Source of the DNA: CALIZF01 sp046292445
GTDB lineage: Bacteria > Pseudomonadota > Alphaproteobacteria > Rhodobacterales > Rhodobacteraceae
Length of the DNA: 64,000 nucleotides
Direction: 5' to 3'
Assembly (NCBI GenBank): GCA_046292445.1
Contig: JBKBQT010000006.1
Location: 62,001-126,000, forward strand
Positions within the stretch are counted from its first letter, which is position 1. Each line of letters opens with the position of its first letter. The notes under the pieces are model-generated. The model was not told the DNA's origin. It saw only the letters and a program-made list of their open reading frames with translations, and made no database searches. The translations under genes and the position numbers were made by a program. Below are positions 29,278 through 36,829 of the stretch, piece after piece.

Positions 29278-29814
29278 TCAGGCCGCGGCGGGAAGACCGG
29301 CCCTGCGGCGGCGCAGGCCGATCATACCGCCGGCAAGCAGCAGCGGGGCAAGCAGGACGATGCCGGCAGGCAGCGGGATCGCCGGGACATTGGTGCGGAA
29401 CGACAGCGACAGGCCGACGTCGTCGTCGATCCCGTCCTCGAAGAAGATCGAGAACATCGACCCGGCAAGCCAGGTGCCGCCGCTCAGGAACCCGAGCGCC
29501 GCGGCGGCCGTCCCGTCGAGCTGGATAAGCGAAAACGGGTTCATCGCAGGCTGCTCGAAGCCGTAGCGGATGTTCTCGAGGTCATCGGTCGCGTTGTTGC
29601 CCGTCGCGACCATCGAGAACGACTGGATCACGAGATCCTCGAGGACCGTGAAGCGGAATTCGACCACGCCGCCGGGCGTAATCAGGCTCACGCCGCTGAA
29701 CGTCTGATTTGCGTTGAGGCTGTTGTCGATGGTGACCGTCGCGGCGCTGGCAACGGCAGGCAGCATGACGGCTGCGACGGTGGCAAACAGGAACGCCCTG
29801 GTCTTCGTGAACAT
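29278..29814 (-). CDS. Exported protein with IPLPA-type CTERM sorting tail
   Basis: A 178-residue exported protein with signal peptide MFTKTRAFLFATVAAVMLPA followed by ASAATVTIDN. The mature region is beta-rich with no recognised domain. The C-terminus AIPLPAGIVLLAPLLLAGG followed by the basic RRRRAG has the layout of VPLPA-CTERM tails: a short motif, a hydrophobic helix and an arginine cluster, with Ile replacing Val in the motif. Sorting would require an exosortase encoded elsewhere. It converges on the other VPLPA-tail gene; the two mature parts show no obvious similarity. Confidence 0.82.
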   Translation of the reverse strand: MFTKTRAFLFATVAAVMLPAVASAATVTIDNSLNANQTFSGVSLITPGGVVEFRFTVLEDLVIQSFSMVATGNNATDDLENIRYGFEQPAMNPFSLIQLDGTAAAALGFLSGGTWLAGSMFSIFFEDGIDDDVGLSLSFRTNVPAIPLPAGIVLLAPLLLAGGMIGLRRRRAGLPAAA

Positions 29815-29966
29815 GTACTGTACTCCGTGCGTGGAAAGCGTGGTCGCCTCGGGGTCCGCATTCCCCCCCGCGCGACCATCGACGATTCACCGCGACCGCA
29901 GGCTTGTGCAGATCAGTGTCGATCGGACATTTTGAGGGTGCCCGGCGTGCCGGCCCTGCAGCGGGA

Positions 29967-30383
29967 TCAGTCGGTCAGCGATCCAAGCTCATCCGCCGCG
30001 TGCGCGAGCCCGAGCATGTCGAGCGCGCCGGCGATGTCAGGGGCGACGCGGATGATGACGGGGCCGCTCCCCTCCCAGGACTTGCGGGCCATCTGCGCCA
30101 TTTCCTGCCCCGCCCGCGTCGGCGCGGCATAGGCGACGATCAACTCGCCCCGGCCGGCCGGCACGTGGTCGGCGAGGCGCGCCTGCATGGCGAAGAAGGC
30201 CGGGAAATCGCGCTCATAGCCCGTGATCCGCGTCACATCGACAAGGTGTCGCGGGGCGAGGGCATAGGCCGGATCGCGCATGGCCTCTGCCGCCGCCGCG
30301 AGCGTGTCCGCCACGGTGGCCAGACCGGCATAGCGCACGACAACGAGGCCGTGCCGGGGCAGGGTGCGGATCGAAACCGTCAT
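29967..30383 (-). CDS. Hypothetical protein, possible SpoIIAA/STAS-like fold
   Basis: A 138-residue soluble protein without signal peptide. The alternating beta/alpha pattern (SIRTLPRHGLVVVRYAG, HLVDVTRITGYERDFPAFF, LIVAYAAP) resembles the SpoIIAA-like/STAS fold that occurs in many short alphaproteobacterial proteins, but this is a weak structural guess. It starts 12 bases downstream of the mmsA stop and is probably co-transcribed with it. Its role in the valine pathway, if any, is unknown. Confidence 0.7.
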   Translation of the reverse strand: MTVSIRTLPRHGLVVVRYAGLATVADTLAAAAEAMRDPAYALAPRHLVDVTRITGYERDFPAFFAMQARLADHVPAGRGELIVAYAAPTRAGQEMAQMARKSWEGSGPVIIRVAPDIAGALDMLGLAHAADELGSLTD

Positions 30384-30395
30384 GCGCGGCGGCGC

Positions 30396-31895
30396 TCAGT
30401 CCATCGCCTTGAAGTTGAAGGCCGCGCCTTCCTTGATGCCGCTCGGCCAGCGGGTCGTGACCGTCTTGGTGCGGGTGTAGAAGCGGAAGGCATCCGGCCC
30501 GTGCTGGTTGAGATCGCCAAAGCCCGATTTCTTCCATCCTCCGAAGGTGTGATAGGCCAGCGGCACCGGGATGGGCACGTTGATGCCGACCATGCCCACG
30601 TTGACCCGCGCCGCGAAATCGCGCGCCGTGTCGCCGTCGCGGGTGAAGATCGCCGTGCCGTTGCCGTATTCGTGGTCCATCGCAAGGGCAAGCGCCTCTT
30701 CATAGGTCTTGGCGCGGACGGTGGACAGGACGGGCCCGAAGATCTCGGTGCGGTAGATGTCCATGTCGGGCGTCACATGGTCGAACAGATGCGGGCCGAC
30801 GAAAAAGCCGTTCTCGTAACCCTGAAGCGTGAAGCCGCGCCCGTCCACCACCAGTTTCGCGCCCTGATCGACGCCCGACTGCACCAGACGCTCGATATTG
30901 GCCTTGGCGGCGGCGGTGACGACCGGGCCGTAATCCACATCGTTGCCGGCCGTGTAGGGGCCGACTTTCAGCCTTTCGATCTTCGGGATCAGCCGCTCGA
31001 TCAGCGCATCGGCCGTCTTGTCGCCCACCGGCACCGCGACCGAGATCGCCATGCACCGCTCGCCCGCCGCGCCATAGCCGGCGCCGACCAGCGCATCGGC
31101 CGCCTGGTCGAGATCGGCATCGGGCATGATGATCATGTGGTTCTTGGCGCCGCCGAAGCATTGCGCGCGCTTGCCGTTCGCCGTGGCGCGGGAATAGATG
31201 TATTGCGCGATCGGCGTCGAGCCGACGAAGCCCACGGCCTGGATGGTGGGATTGTCGAGGATGGCGTCCACCGCCTCCTTGTCGCCGTTGATAACCTGCA
31301 GCACGCCGTCGGGCAGCCCTGCCTCCTGGCACAGCGCGGCCAGCATCAGCGGCACCGTGGGATCGCGCTCGGACGGCTTGAGGATGAAGGCATTCCCGCA
31401 GCTCAGCGCCGGGCCCATCTTCCACAGCGGGATCATCGCGGGGAAGTTGAAGGGCGTGATGCCCGCAGCCACGCCGAGCGGCTGGCGCATCGAATACATG
31501 TCGATGCCGGGTCCGGCGCTGTCGGTGAACTCGCCCTTGAGCATCTGCGGCGCGCCGATGCAGTATTCGATGACCTCGAGGCCCCGCTGGATATCGCCGC
31601 GCGCATCGGGCAGCGTCTTGCCATGCTCGCGGCTGAGCACTTCGGCAAGCTTGTCCATGTCGCGGTTGATGAGGCCGACCAGCGCCATCATCACCCGCCC
31701 GCGCTTCTGCGGGTTGGTCGCGCCCCAGGCGACTTGCGCCCGGGCGGCATCGGCCACCGCCGCGTCCAGTTCGGCCTTGGAGGCGAGCGCGACGCGGCCC
31801 TGAACCTCGCCGGTGGCGGGGTTGAACACATCGGCGAACCGCCCGGACGTGCCCGCCACAAGCTTGCCGTTGATCCAGTGCCCGATGTCCTGCAT
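30396..31895 (-). CDS. mmsA: CoA-acylating methylmalonate-semialdehyde dehydrogenase
   Basis: A 499-residue aldehyde dehydrogenase-superfamily enzyme that converts methylmalonate semialdehyde and CoA to propionyl-CoA, the last step of valine degradation and part of inositol breakdown. The catalytic cysteine is C281 in AAGERCMAISVAVPV. The family hallmarks PFNFPAMIPLW, KPSERDPTVPL and FGGAKNHMIIMPDAD are present. The divergent LysR gene begins about 100 bases away. The other valine genes are separated from it by the hypothetical gene and two VPLPA-type genes. Confidence 0.94.
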   Translation of the reverse strand: MQDIGHWINGKLVAGTSGRFADVFNPATGEVQGRVALASKAELDAAVADAARAQVAWGATNPQKRGRVMMALVGLINRDMDKLAEVLSREHGKTLPDARGDIQRGLEVIEYCIGAPQMLKGEFTDSAGPGIDMYSMRQPLGVAAGITPFNFPAMIPLWKMGPALSCGNAFILKPSERDPTVPLMLAALCQEAGLPDGVLQVINGDKEAVDAILDNPTIQAVGFVGSTPIAQYIYSRATANGKRAQCFGGAKNHMIIMPDADLDQAADALVGAGYGAAGERCMAISVAVPVGDKTADALIERLIPKIERLKVGPYTAGNDVDYGPVVTAAAKANIERLVQSGVDQGAKLVVDGRGFTLQGYENGFFVGPHLFDHVTPDMDIYRTEIFGPVLSTVRAKTYEEALALAMDHEYGNGTAIFTRDGDTARDFAARVNVGMVGINVPIPVPLAYHTFGGWKKSGFGDLNQHGPDAFRFYTRTKTVTTRWPSGIKEGAAFNFKAMD

Positions 31896-31931
31896 TGACG
31901 CCTCCTCCGATATCCCCTGCGCAGCCTAGTC

Positions 31932-31957
31932 TTGCGCAAATGCCCCGGAAAGGGGCA
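31932..31957. promoter_or_regulatory. Inverted repeats between mmsA and the LysR gene
   Basis: TTGCGCAA (31932-31939) is a perfect palindrome and TGCCCC-ggaaa-GGGGCA (31941-31957) a perfect 6-bp inverted repeat. They lie in the 102-base divergent promoter region, where a LysR-type regulator usually binds to control itself and its target. Confidence 0.5.
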
Positions 31958-31997
31958 ATGGGACAAAACAGCCCTGCATTGCTGCAAAGGTCTGGTG

Positions 31998-32891
31998 GTG
32001 GCCGACTGGGACGACCTGCGCATCTTCCTCGCCGTGGCGCGCGGCGAAAGCCTCTCGGCCGCCGGGCGCAGCCTGCGGATCGACGCTGCAACCGTGGGCC
32101 GCCGCATCGCGCGGCTCGAGGCGGCGCTCGGCGCGGTGCTCTTCCGCCGCTCGGCGCAGGGCTATGCGTTGACCGAGGCGGGCGCGCGGCTGATGGACCA
32201 TGCGCTGCGGGCCGAGGCGGCGATGCTCACCGCGCTTGGCGCGGTGCGGGGGGGCGATGCGCCGGGGCTGTCGGGGCAGGTGCGGGTGGGGGCGCCGGAC
32301 GGCTGCGCCAACTACCTTCTGCCGCAGGTCGTGGCGGCCCTTGCCGCCGCCAATCCGGGGCTCGAGGTGCAGATCGTCGCCCTGCCGCGGGTGTTCAACC
32401 TGTCGCGGCGCGAGGCGGACATGGCCATCGCCGTCTCGCCGCCCGCCGCCGGACGGCTGCTGGCGCAGAAGATCACCGATTACCGCCTCGTGCTGGCCGG
32501 ATCGCGGGCCTATCTGGCCGCCCATCCGCCGATCGCGGCCCGCGCCGACCTGCAGGGCCACCGCGTGATCGGCTATATCCCCGACATGATCTTCGATCCC
32601 GAGCTCGACTATCTCGCCGAGATCGGGGTCGAGGCGCCGCATCTGGCCTCCAACTCGGTCCCGGTCCAGTTCAATCTGGTGCGGGCGGGGGCGGGTCTCG
32701 GGATCGTGCATGCCTTTGCGCTGCCGTCCGCGCCCGATCTCGTCCGCGTGCTGCCCGAGGTGGCGCTGACCCGCGCCTTCTGGTTGATCCGCCATGCCGA
32801 CGACCGGCGCGACGACCGGCTGACACGGGTTGCCGCCGCGCTCGCCGACGGGGTGCGGCGCGAGGTGGCCCGGCTCGAATCGCGCGCTTGA
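31998..32891 (+). CDS. LysR-family transcriptional regulator
   Basis: A 297-residue LysR-type regulator. The N-terminal winged helix-turn-helix covers LRIFLAVARGESLSAAGRSL and ATVGRRIARLEAALGAVLF; the rest is a substrate-binding domain of the periplasmic-binding-protein type. Start choice: AAAGG at 31986-31990 lies seven bases before the GTG at 31998; GTG at 31995 and TTG at 31932 are alternatives. It is divergent from mmsA and probably regulates it, a role inferred from position. The effector could be a valine-pathway intermediate. Confidence 0.88.
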   Translation: MADWDDLRIFLAVARGESLSAAGRSLRIDAATVGRRIARLEAALGAVLFRRSAQGYALTEAGARLMDHALRAEAAMLTALGAVRGGDAPGLSGQVRVGAPDGCANYLLPQVVAALAAANPGLEVQIVALPRVFNLSRREADMAIAVSPPAAGRLLAQKITDYRLVLAGSRAYLAAHPPIAARADLQGHRVIGYIPDMIFDPELDYLAEIGVEAPHLASNSVPVQFNLVRAGAGLGIVHAFALPSAPDLVRVLPEVALTRAFWLIRHADDRRDDRLTRVAAALADGVRREVARLESRA

Positions 32892-32936
32892 CAGGGGCTT
32901 GCGCCGGCCTGACCTTGGGACAGGGAGGAACGAGAC

Positions 32937-33371
32937 ATGCTGGTTCAGGCGATCCTGAAGAACAAGGGTGACGACGGGGTGGTGACGGTGGCGCCGGGCA
33001 CCACCCTGCAGGCGGCGGCCGAGTTGCTGGCGGCGCGGCGCATCGGGGCGGTGATCGTCTCGCCCGATGGCAAGCAGGTGGCCGGCATCCTGTCCGAACG
33101 CGACATCGTGCGCGAGATCGGGCGCCGCGGCGCCGGCTGCATGACCGACCCGGTGGACCGGGTGATGACCGCCACGATCACCACCTGCACCCGCACCGAT
33201 AGCGCCGACACGGTGCTTGCGCGGATGACGGCGGGCCGGTTCCGCCACATGCCGGTGGTCGAAGGGGGCGAGATGGTCGGCCTGATCTCCATCGGTGATG
33301 TCGTGGCGGCGCGGCTGGCCGAGCTGGCGATGGAAAAGGATGCGCTCGAAGGCATGATCAAGGGGTTCTGA
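32937..33371 (+). CDS. Protein with a tandem CBS-domain pair
   Basis: A 144-residue protein made of two CBS motifs: residues about 10-65 (TLQAAAELLAARRIGAVIV, LSERDIVREI) and 75-135 (TVLARMTAGRFRHMPVVEGG, MVGLISIGDVV). Stand-alone CBS pairs bind adenine nucleotides and act as energy or redox sensors. AGGGAGGA at 32921-32928 precedes the ATG. It follows the LysR gene by 45 bases. The regulated partner is unknown. Confidence 0.92.
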   Translation: MLVQAILKNKGDDGVVTVAPGTTLQAAAELLAARRIGAVIVSPDGKQVAGILSERDIVREIGRRGAGCMTDPVDRVMTATITTCTRTDSADTVLARMTAGRFRHMPVVEGGEMVGLISIGDVVAARLAELAMEKDALEGMIKGF

Positions 33372-33501
33372 CCGCCGCCGCCCCGTCGGGCGCCGGGGGG
33401 CGAAAGCCCTGCATCCGGCCCGAGGGGTTGCAATCGCGGCGCCTTTCGGCTTGCCTGCCCCGCAGCACGGGCGCCGCAACACGGGCGACGAGGGGGACGC
33501 G

Positions 33502-33993
33502 ATGCGGATCGGACTCTATCCGGGGACATTCGACCCCGTCACCCTCGGCCATCTCGACATCATCGCGCGCGCCTGTCTGCTGGTGGACCGGCTGGTGATC
33601 GGGGTGGCGATCAACCGCGACAAGGGCCCGCTCTTCACGCTGGAGGAACGGGTGGCGATGATCGAGGCGGAATGCGAGGGGCTTTCGGGCAAGACCGGCA
33701 CCGAGATCATCGTGCATCCGTTCGAGAACCTGCTGATCGATTGTGCCCACGACGTTGGCGCGAGCGTCATCATCCGGGGCCTGCGGGCGGTCGCCGATTT
33801 CGAATACGAATTCCAGATGGTCGGGATGAACCGCGCGCTCGATTCCAGCGTCGAGACGGTGTTCCTGATGGCCGATGCGCGGCGGCAGGCGATCGCGTCC
33901 AAGCTGGTCAAGGAGATCGCGCGTCTCGGCGGCGACGTGTCCAAGTTCGTCACCCCGCGGGTCGAGGCGGCGCTTATCCGTCGCTACGGCTGA
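33502..33993 (+). CDS. coaD: Phosphopantetheine adenylyltransferase
   Basis: A 163-residue CoaD, which makes dephospho-CoA from ATP and 4'-phosphopantetheine in coenzyme A synthesis. The nucleotidyltransferase TxGH motif is in YPGTFDPVTLGHLDII; RGLRAVADFEYEFQM and the C-terminal SKLVKEIARLGGDVSKFV are family signatures. The usual ISSS motif appears here as IASK. A GAGGGGGA stretch precedes the ATG at 33502. Its 3' end overlaps the convergent antiporter gene by 20 bases. Confidence 0.95.
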   Translation: MRIGLYPGTFDPVTLGHLDIIARACLLVDRLVIGVAINRDKGPLFTLEERVAMIEAECEGLSGKTGTEIIVHPFENLLIDCAHDVGASVIIRGLRAVADFEYEFQMVGMNRALDSSVETVFLMADARRQAIASKLVKEIARLGGDVSKFVTPRVEAALIRRYG

Positions 33994-36574
33994 CTGCGCG
34001 CCGTGCCGTGCCGGACGCGGCCGCCTCCGGTTCCGGCGCCGCCGCCGCGGCCGTCTCGGCCGGGAGGCCGAGCGCGGTCAGGTCGAGCGCGACGCCCCGC
34101 GCCCGGGCACTGTCCAGAACCGCCTCGCGCAAGGCCACATTGCGCTTCATCAGGTCGAGAAAGCGCGATTCGTCCAGCGTCAGCAGCGTGCAGGGGGTGA
34201 TCGCCGTCACCGTTGCGCGGCGCGGCGACTGGGTGAGCATCCCGAGCTGGCCGAACATCTCGCCCCGCCCGAGCCGCCGCGTCTCGCCGCCCACCGTTAC
34301 CTCGACCGCGCCCGAGGCGATGAACCACACCCGCCGCGGCCGGTCGGTCGGGCGCAGGATCACGTCGCCCGCCGAGGCATAGACGGTGCGCAACTGCCGC
34401 GCGAGGCGGCGCAGCGGCACCTCCTTCATCGCCTCGAACAGCGGGAAGCGGCGCGCAAGCTCGGCCTTCTGCACCGCAAGGTCGAGCCGCGGGCGCACCG
34501 CAAGGCGGGCACGCGCCGCCCGCAGATCGGCCTCGAGCGCGGCGCGCAGTTCCGGGCCGATCAGGCCGTCGTCGGTCAAGAGGTCGTATTCCCGCGCCTC
34601 GAGCCGCAGTTCGGCCTGCCGGATGATCCGCCGCTCGAGCGCCTCGGCATAGCCGGGGAACTGCAGACGCAGCCCCTCGAGCGCCTTTTCCACCTCTTCC
34701 TGCCGCCGCGAGACGAGATCGTGCAGCAGGTCGGCCACCCGCGGTCCGTGGATGCGCAGGATGCGCCGGTCGATGAACCCGTGAAGCTGGCGCAGGAACA
34801 GCCCGGCGGCGAGCAGATGGGCGAACCGTTCGGCGGTGAGGCGGGCGAGCGGGCCGCTCAGCCGGATATGGTTGTGCAGCCATTCGGCCGGGCGGCGCAG
34901 GCGCGATTCCGCCAGCGCGGCGCGGGCCGATGCGAGATAGCCGAACCGCCCGCCCTCGCCGCTCTGCGCCCGCGTGCGCTCGATCAGCCGGTCGGCGTCC
35001 GACAGCATCCGTTCGGCCAGTCCCGCCGGGATCGCCCCGTCGCGGAACGCCTCGAGGATATAGTCCCGCTCGCGCCCCGCGAGCGCGACGAGGCCGAGCG
35101 TCACCCGGTCGCGGTCGAGGATCTCGGGCGCCTTCTCGGCCGCCGCCACCGCCCGGTTGAGCCGGTCGTCGATCCGCCGCGCCTCGGCCTCGACCGTCTC
35201 GGGCGTCAGGCCGAGATCGCGCGTCGTCGCCCGCACATCGTCGCGCACGCTTTGCAGCGCCACCGCCACCACCTGCCCGGCAAGCGCGGTGTCGAGCGGC
35301 GACAGCCGGTCGAGCCCGAGGAGGCGGATCACCCCGCGCAGCGTCGTGCCCTGCACGATCAGCGTGAAGAGGGTGAACCCGGTCGCGAGGATGCCGACCT
35401 GCCGGCGCACCTCGGACGGGATGGCAAAGCTCTCCGTGACCGCCAGCGCCAGCGCCAGCGTCACCGCCCCGCGCAGCCCGCCCCAGAGGATCGCGAGCCG
35501 GTAGGGCGGATCGACCTGTGGCGACAGGCGCACCATCGTCAGCGCCGGCAACAGCAGGAACAGGATCACCGCCCGCGCCGCCAGCGCCGCCGCGACCACG
35601 ACCCCGATCAGCAGGAGGTCATAGAACCGCACCGCCTCGAGCAGCCGGGGGATCAGCAGCGCGGCGAGAACGAAGATCAGCGATCCCGCGACATAGGCGA
35701 GCAGGTCCCATGTGTCGCGCAGCTTGGCGCGCGCCGGAGGCGACATCGCGCCGGGCGCGGCGAAGTTGAGCGTCAGCCCCGCCGCGACCACAGCCACCAC
35801 GCCCGACACGCGCACGGTATCTTCGGCCAGGACATAGGTCAGATAGGGCAGGGCGATCGACACGGCGATCTGCGCCAGCGGATAGTTCCCCAGCGCACGG
35901 ATCAGTTGCACCCCCGCCAGCGCGACCGCCCAGCCGAGCGCCGCCCCGCCGACCAGCAGCACCGGAAACCGCGCGAGCGCCGGGCCCAGCGCCGGGTTGG
36001 CCTCGAGCACGCTGACGAAGGCGAAGAACACCCCGAACAGCGCGATGGCGGCGGCATCATTCAGCAGGCTTTCCCCCTCGACGATCCGTGCCAGCCGCTG
36101 CGGCGCGGGGGTCGCGCGAAAGATGCCGACCACCGCCGAGGGGTCGGTGGTCGAGACGATCGCCCCGATCAGCAGGCAGGCGGCCAGCGGTATCCCCGCC
36201 AGCGGCCAGAGCGCAAAGCCGACCGCGACTGTCGCGACCGCCACCGCCACCACCGCCAGAACGAGAACCGGCACCCAGTCGTCCAGAAGCCGCCGCAGGT
36301 TGATCGTCAGCGCGACCTGGAACACCAGCGTCGGCAGGAAGATGTAGAGGAATGTCGAGGACCGGATCGGCAGGTTGAGGATCGCGAAGGCGGCCGGGTT
36401 GAGCGCATCGGTCAGCGAGGTGCGCCAGAAGAACGTCGCCGCCGCGCCGATCGCGATGCCCACCACCGCGAGGACGACCGTCATCGGCACACGCAGGCGC
36501 GCCGCCAGCGGCTCGCAAAGACCGATGACGACAAAGAGGCCGGCAAGCACGGCGATGAACGCGGGCAATCCCAT
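33974..36574 (-). CDS. Cation:proton antiporter (CPA1/NhaP type) with cyclic-nucleotide-binding domain
   Basis: An 866-residue protein. The first about 400 residues hold 11 to 13 transmembrane helices of a CPA1 Na+/H+ exchanger, including the motifs STTDPSAVVGIFRA and ESLLNDAAAIALFG with acidic residues typical of the ion site. A helical linker of about 300 residues follows. Residues about 720-840 form a cyclic-nucleotide-binding domain (VYASAGDVILRPTDRPRRVW and MFGQLGMLTQSPRRATVTA). This suggests transport gated by a cyclic nucleotide or other ligand. Its 3' end overlaps coaD tail-to-tail. Confidence 0.92.
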   Translation of the reverse strand: MGLPAFIAVLAGLFVVIGLCEPLAARLRVPMTVVLAVVGIAIGAAATFFWRTSLTDALNPAAFAILNLPIRSSTFLYIFLPTLVFQVALTINLRRLLDDWVPVLVLAVVAVAVATVAVGFALWPLAGIPLAACLLIGAIVSTTDPSAVVGIFRATPAPQRLARIVEGESLLNDAAAIALFGVFFAFVSVLEANPALGPALARFPVLLVGGAALGWAVALAGVQLIRALGNYPLAQIAVSIALPYLTYVLAEDTVRVSGVVAVVAAGLTLNFAAPGAMSPPARAKLRDTWDLLAYVAGSLIFVLAALLIPRLLEAVRFYDLLLIGVVVAAALAARAVILFLLLPALTMVRLSPQVDPPYRLAILWGGLRGAVTLALALAVTESFAIPSEVRRQVGILATGFTLFTLIVQGTTLRGVIRLLGLDRLSPLDTALAGQVVAVALQSVRDDVRATTRDLGLTPETVEAEARRIDDRLNRAVAAAEKAPEILDRDRVTLGLVALAGRERDYILEAFRDGAIPAGLAERMLSDADRLIERTRAQSGEGGRFGYLASARAALAESRLRRPAEWLHNHIRLSGPLARLTAERFAHLLAAGLFLRQLHGFIDRRILRIHGPRVADLLHDLVSRRQEEVEKALEGLRLQFPGYAEALERRIIRQAELRLEAREYDLLTDDGLIGPELRAALEADLRAARARLAVRPRLDLAVQKAELARRFPLFEAMKEVPLRRLARQLRTVYASAGDVILRPTDRPRRVWFIASGAVEVTVGGETRRLGRGEMFGQLGMLTQSPRRATVTAITPCTLLTLDESRFLDLMKRNVALREAVLDSARARGVALDLTALGLPAETAAAAAPEPEAAASGTARRAVSRSDG

Positions 36575-36644
36575 GAAGTCACGTTAAGCGGTCAGCGGCG
36601 CAACGAAAAGTGCCGCCGGCGGCCCTGCGGCATTTCCCGCGGCC

Positions 36645-36785
36645 TCAGCGCCAGAACACCAGCCAGTCCACCAGCACCGCCAGCTTGCGCAGCAGGAACA
36701 GGACGGCACCGGTATCCAGCGCCATATCGGCCGCGATCGCCGCGACCACGATCACGCCGAGGGCCAGGGCCACCCTGTCGCTCAC
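36645..36785 (-). CDS. 46-residue single-helix membrane protein
   Basis: A short gene with GTG start at 36785 and a GGGGGGA ribosome-binding site 7 to 9 bases upstream. The product begins MSDRVALALGVIVVAAIAAD and ends LVDWLVFWR. It has one clear hydrophobic helix near residues 5-20 and a second amphipathic stretch. Similar tiny proteins sit between tkt and gap in related Rhodobacterales, as I recall; here it follows tkt by 44 bases and no gap gene is next. Function unknown. Confidence 0.65.
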   Translation of the reverse strand: MSDRVALALGVIVVAAIAADMALDTGAVLFLLRKLAVLVDWLVFWR

Positions 36786-36829
36786 CGCATGTCCCCCCGC
36801 CCTGCTGCCCCCGTCCGCGCGGTGCCCGG

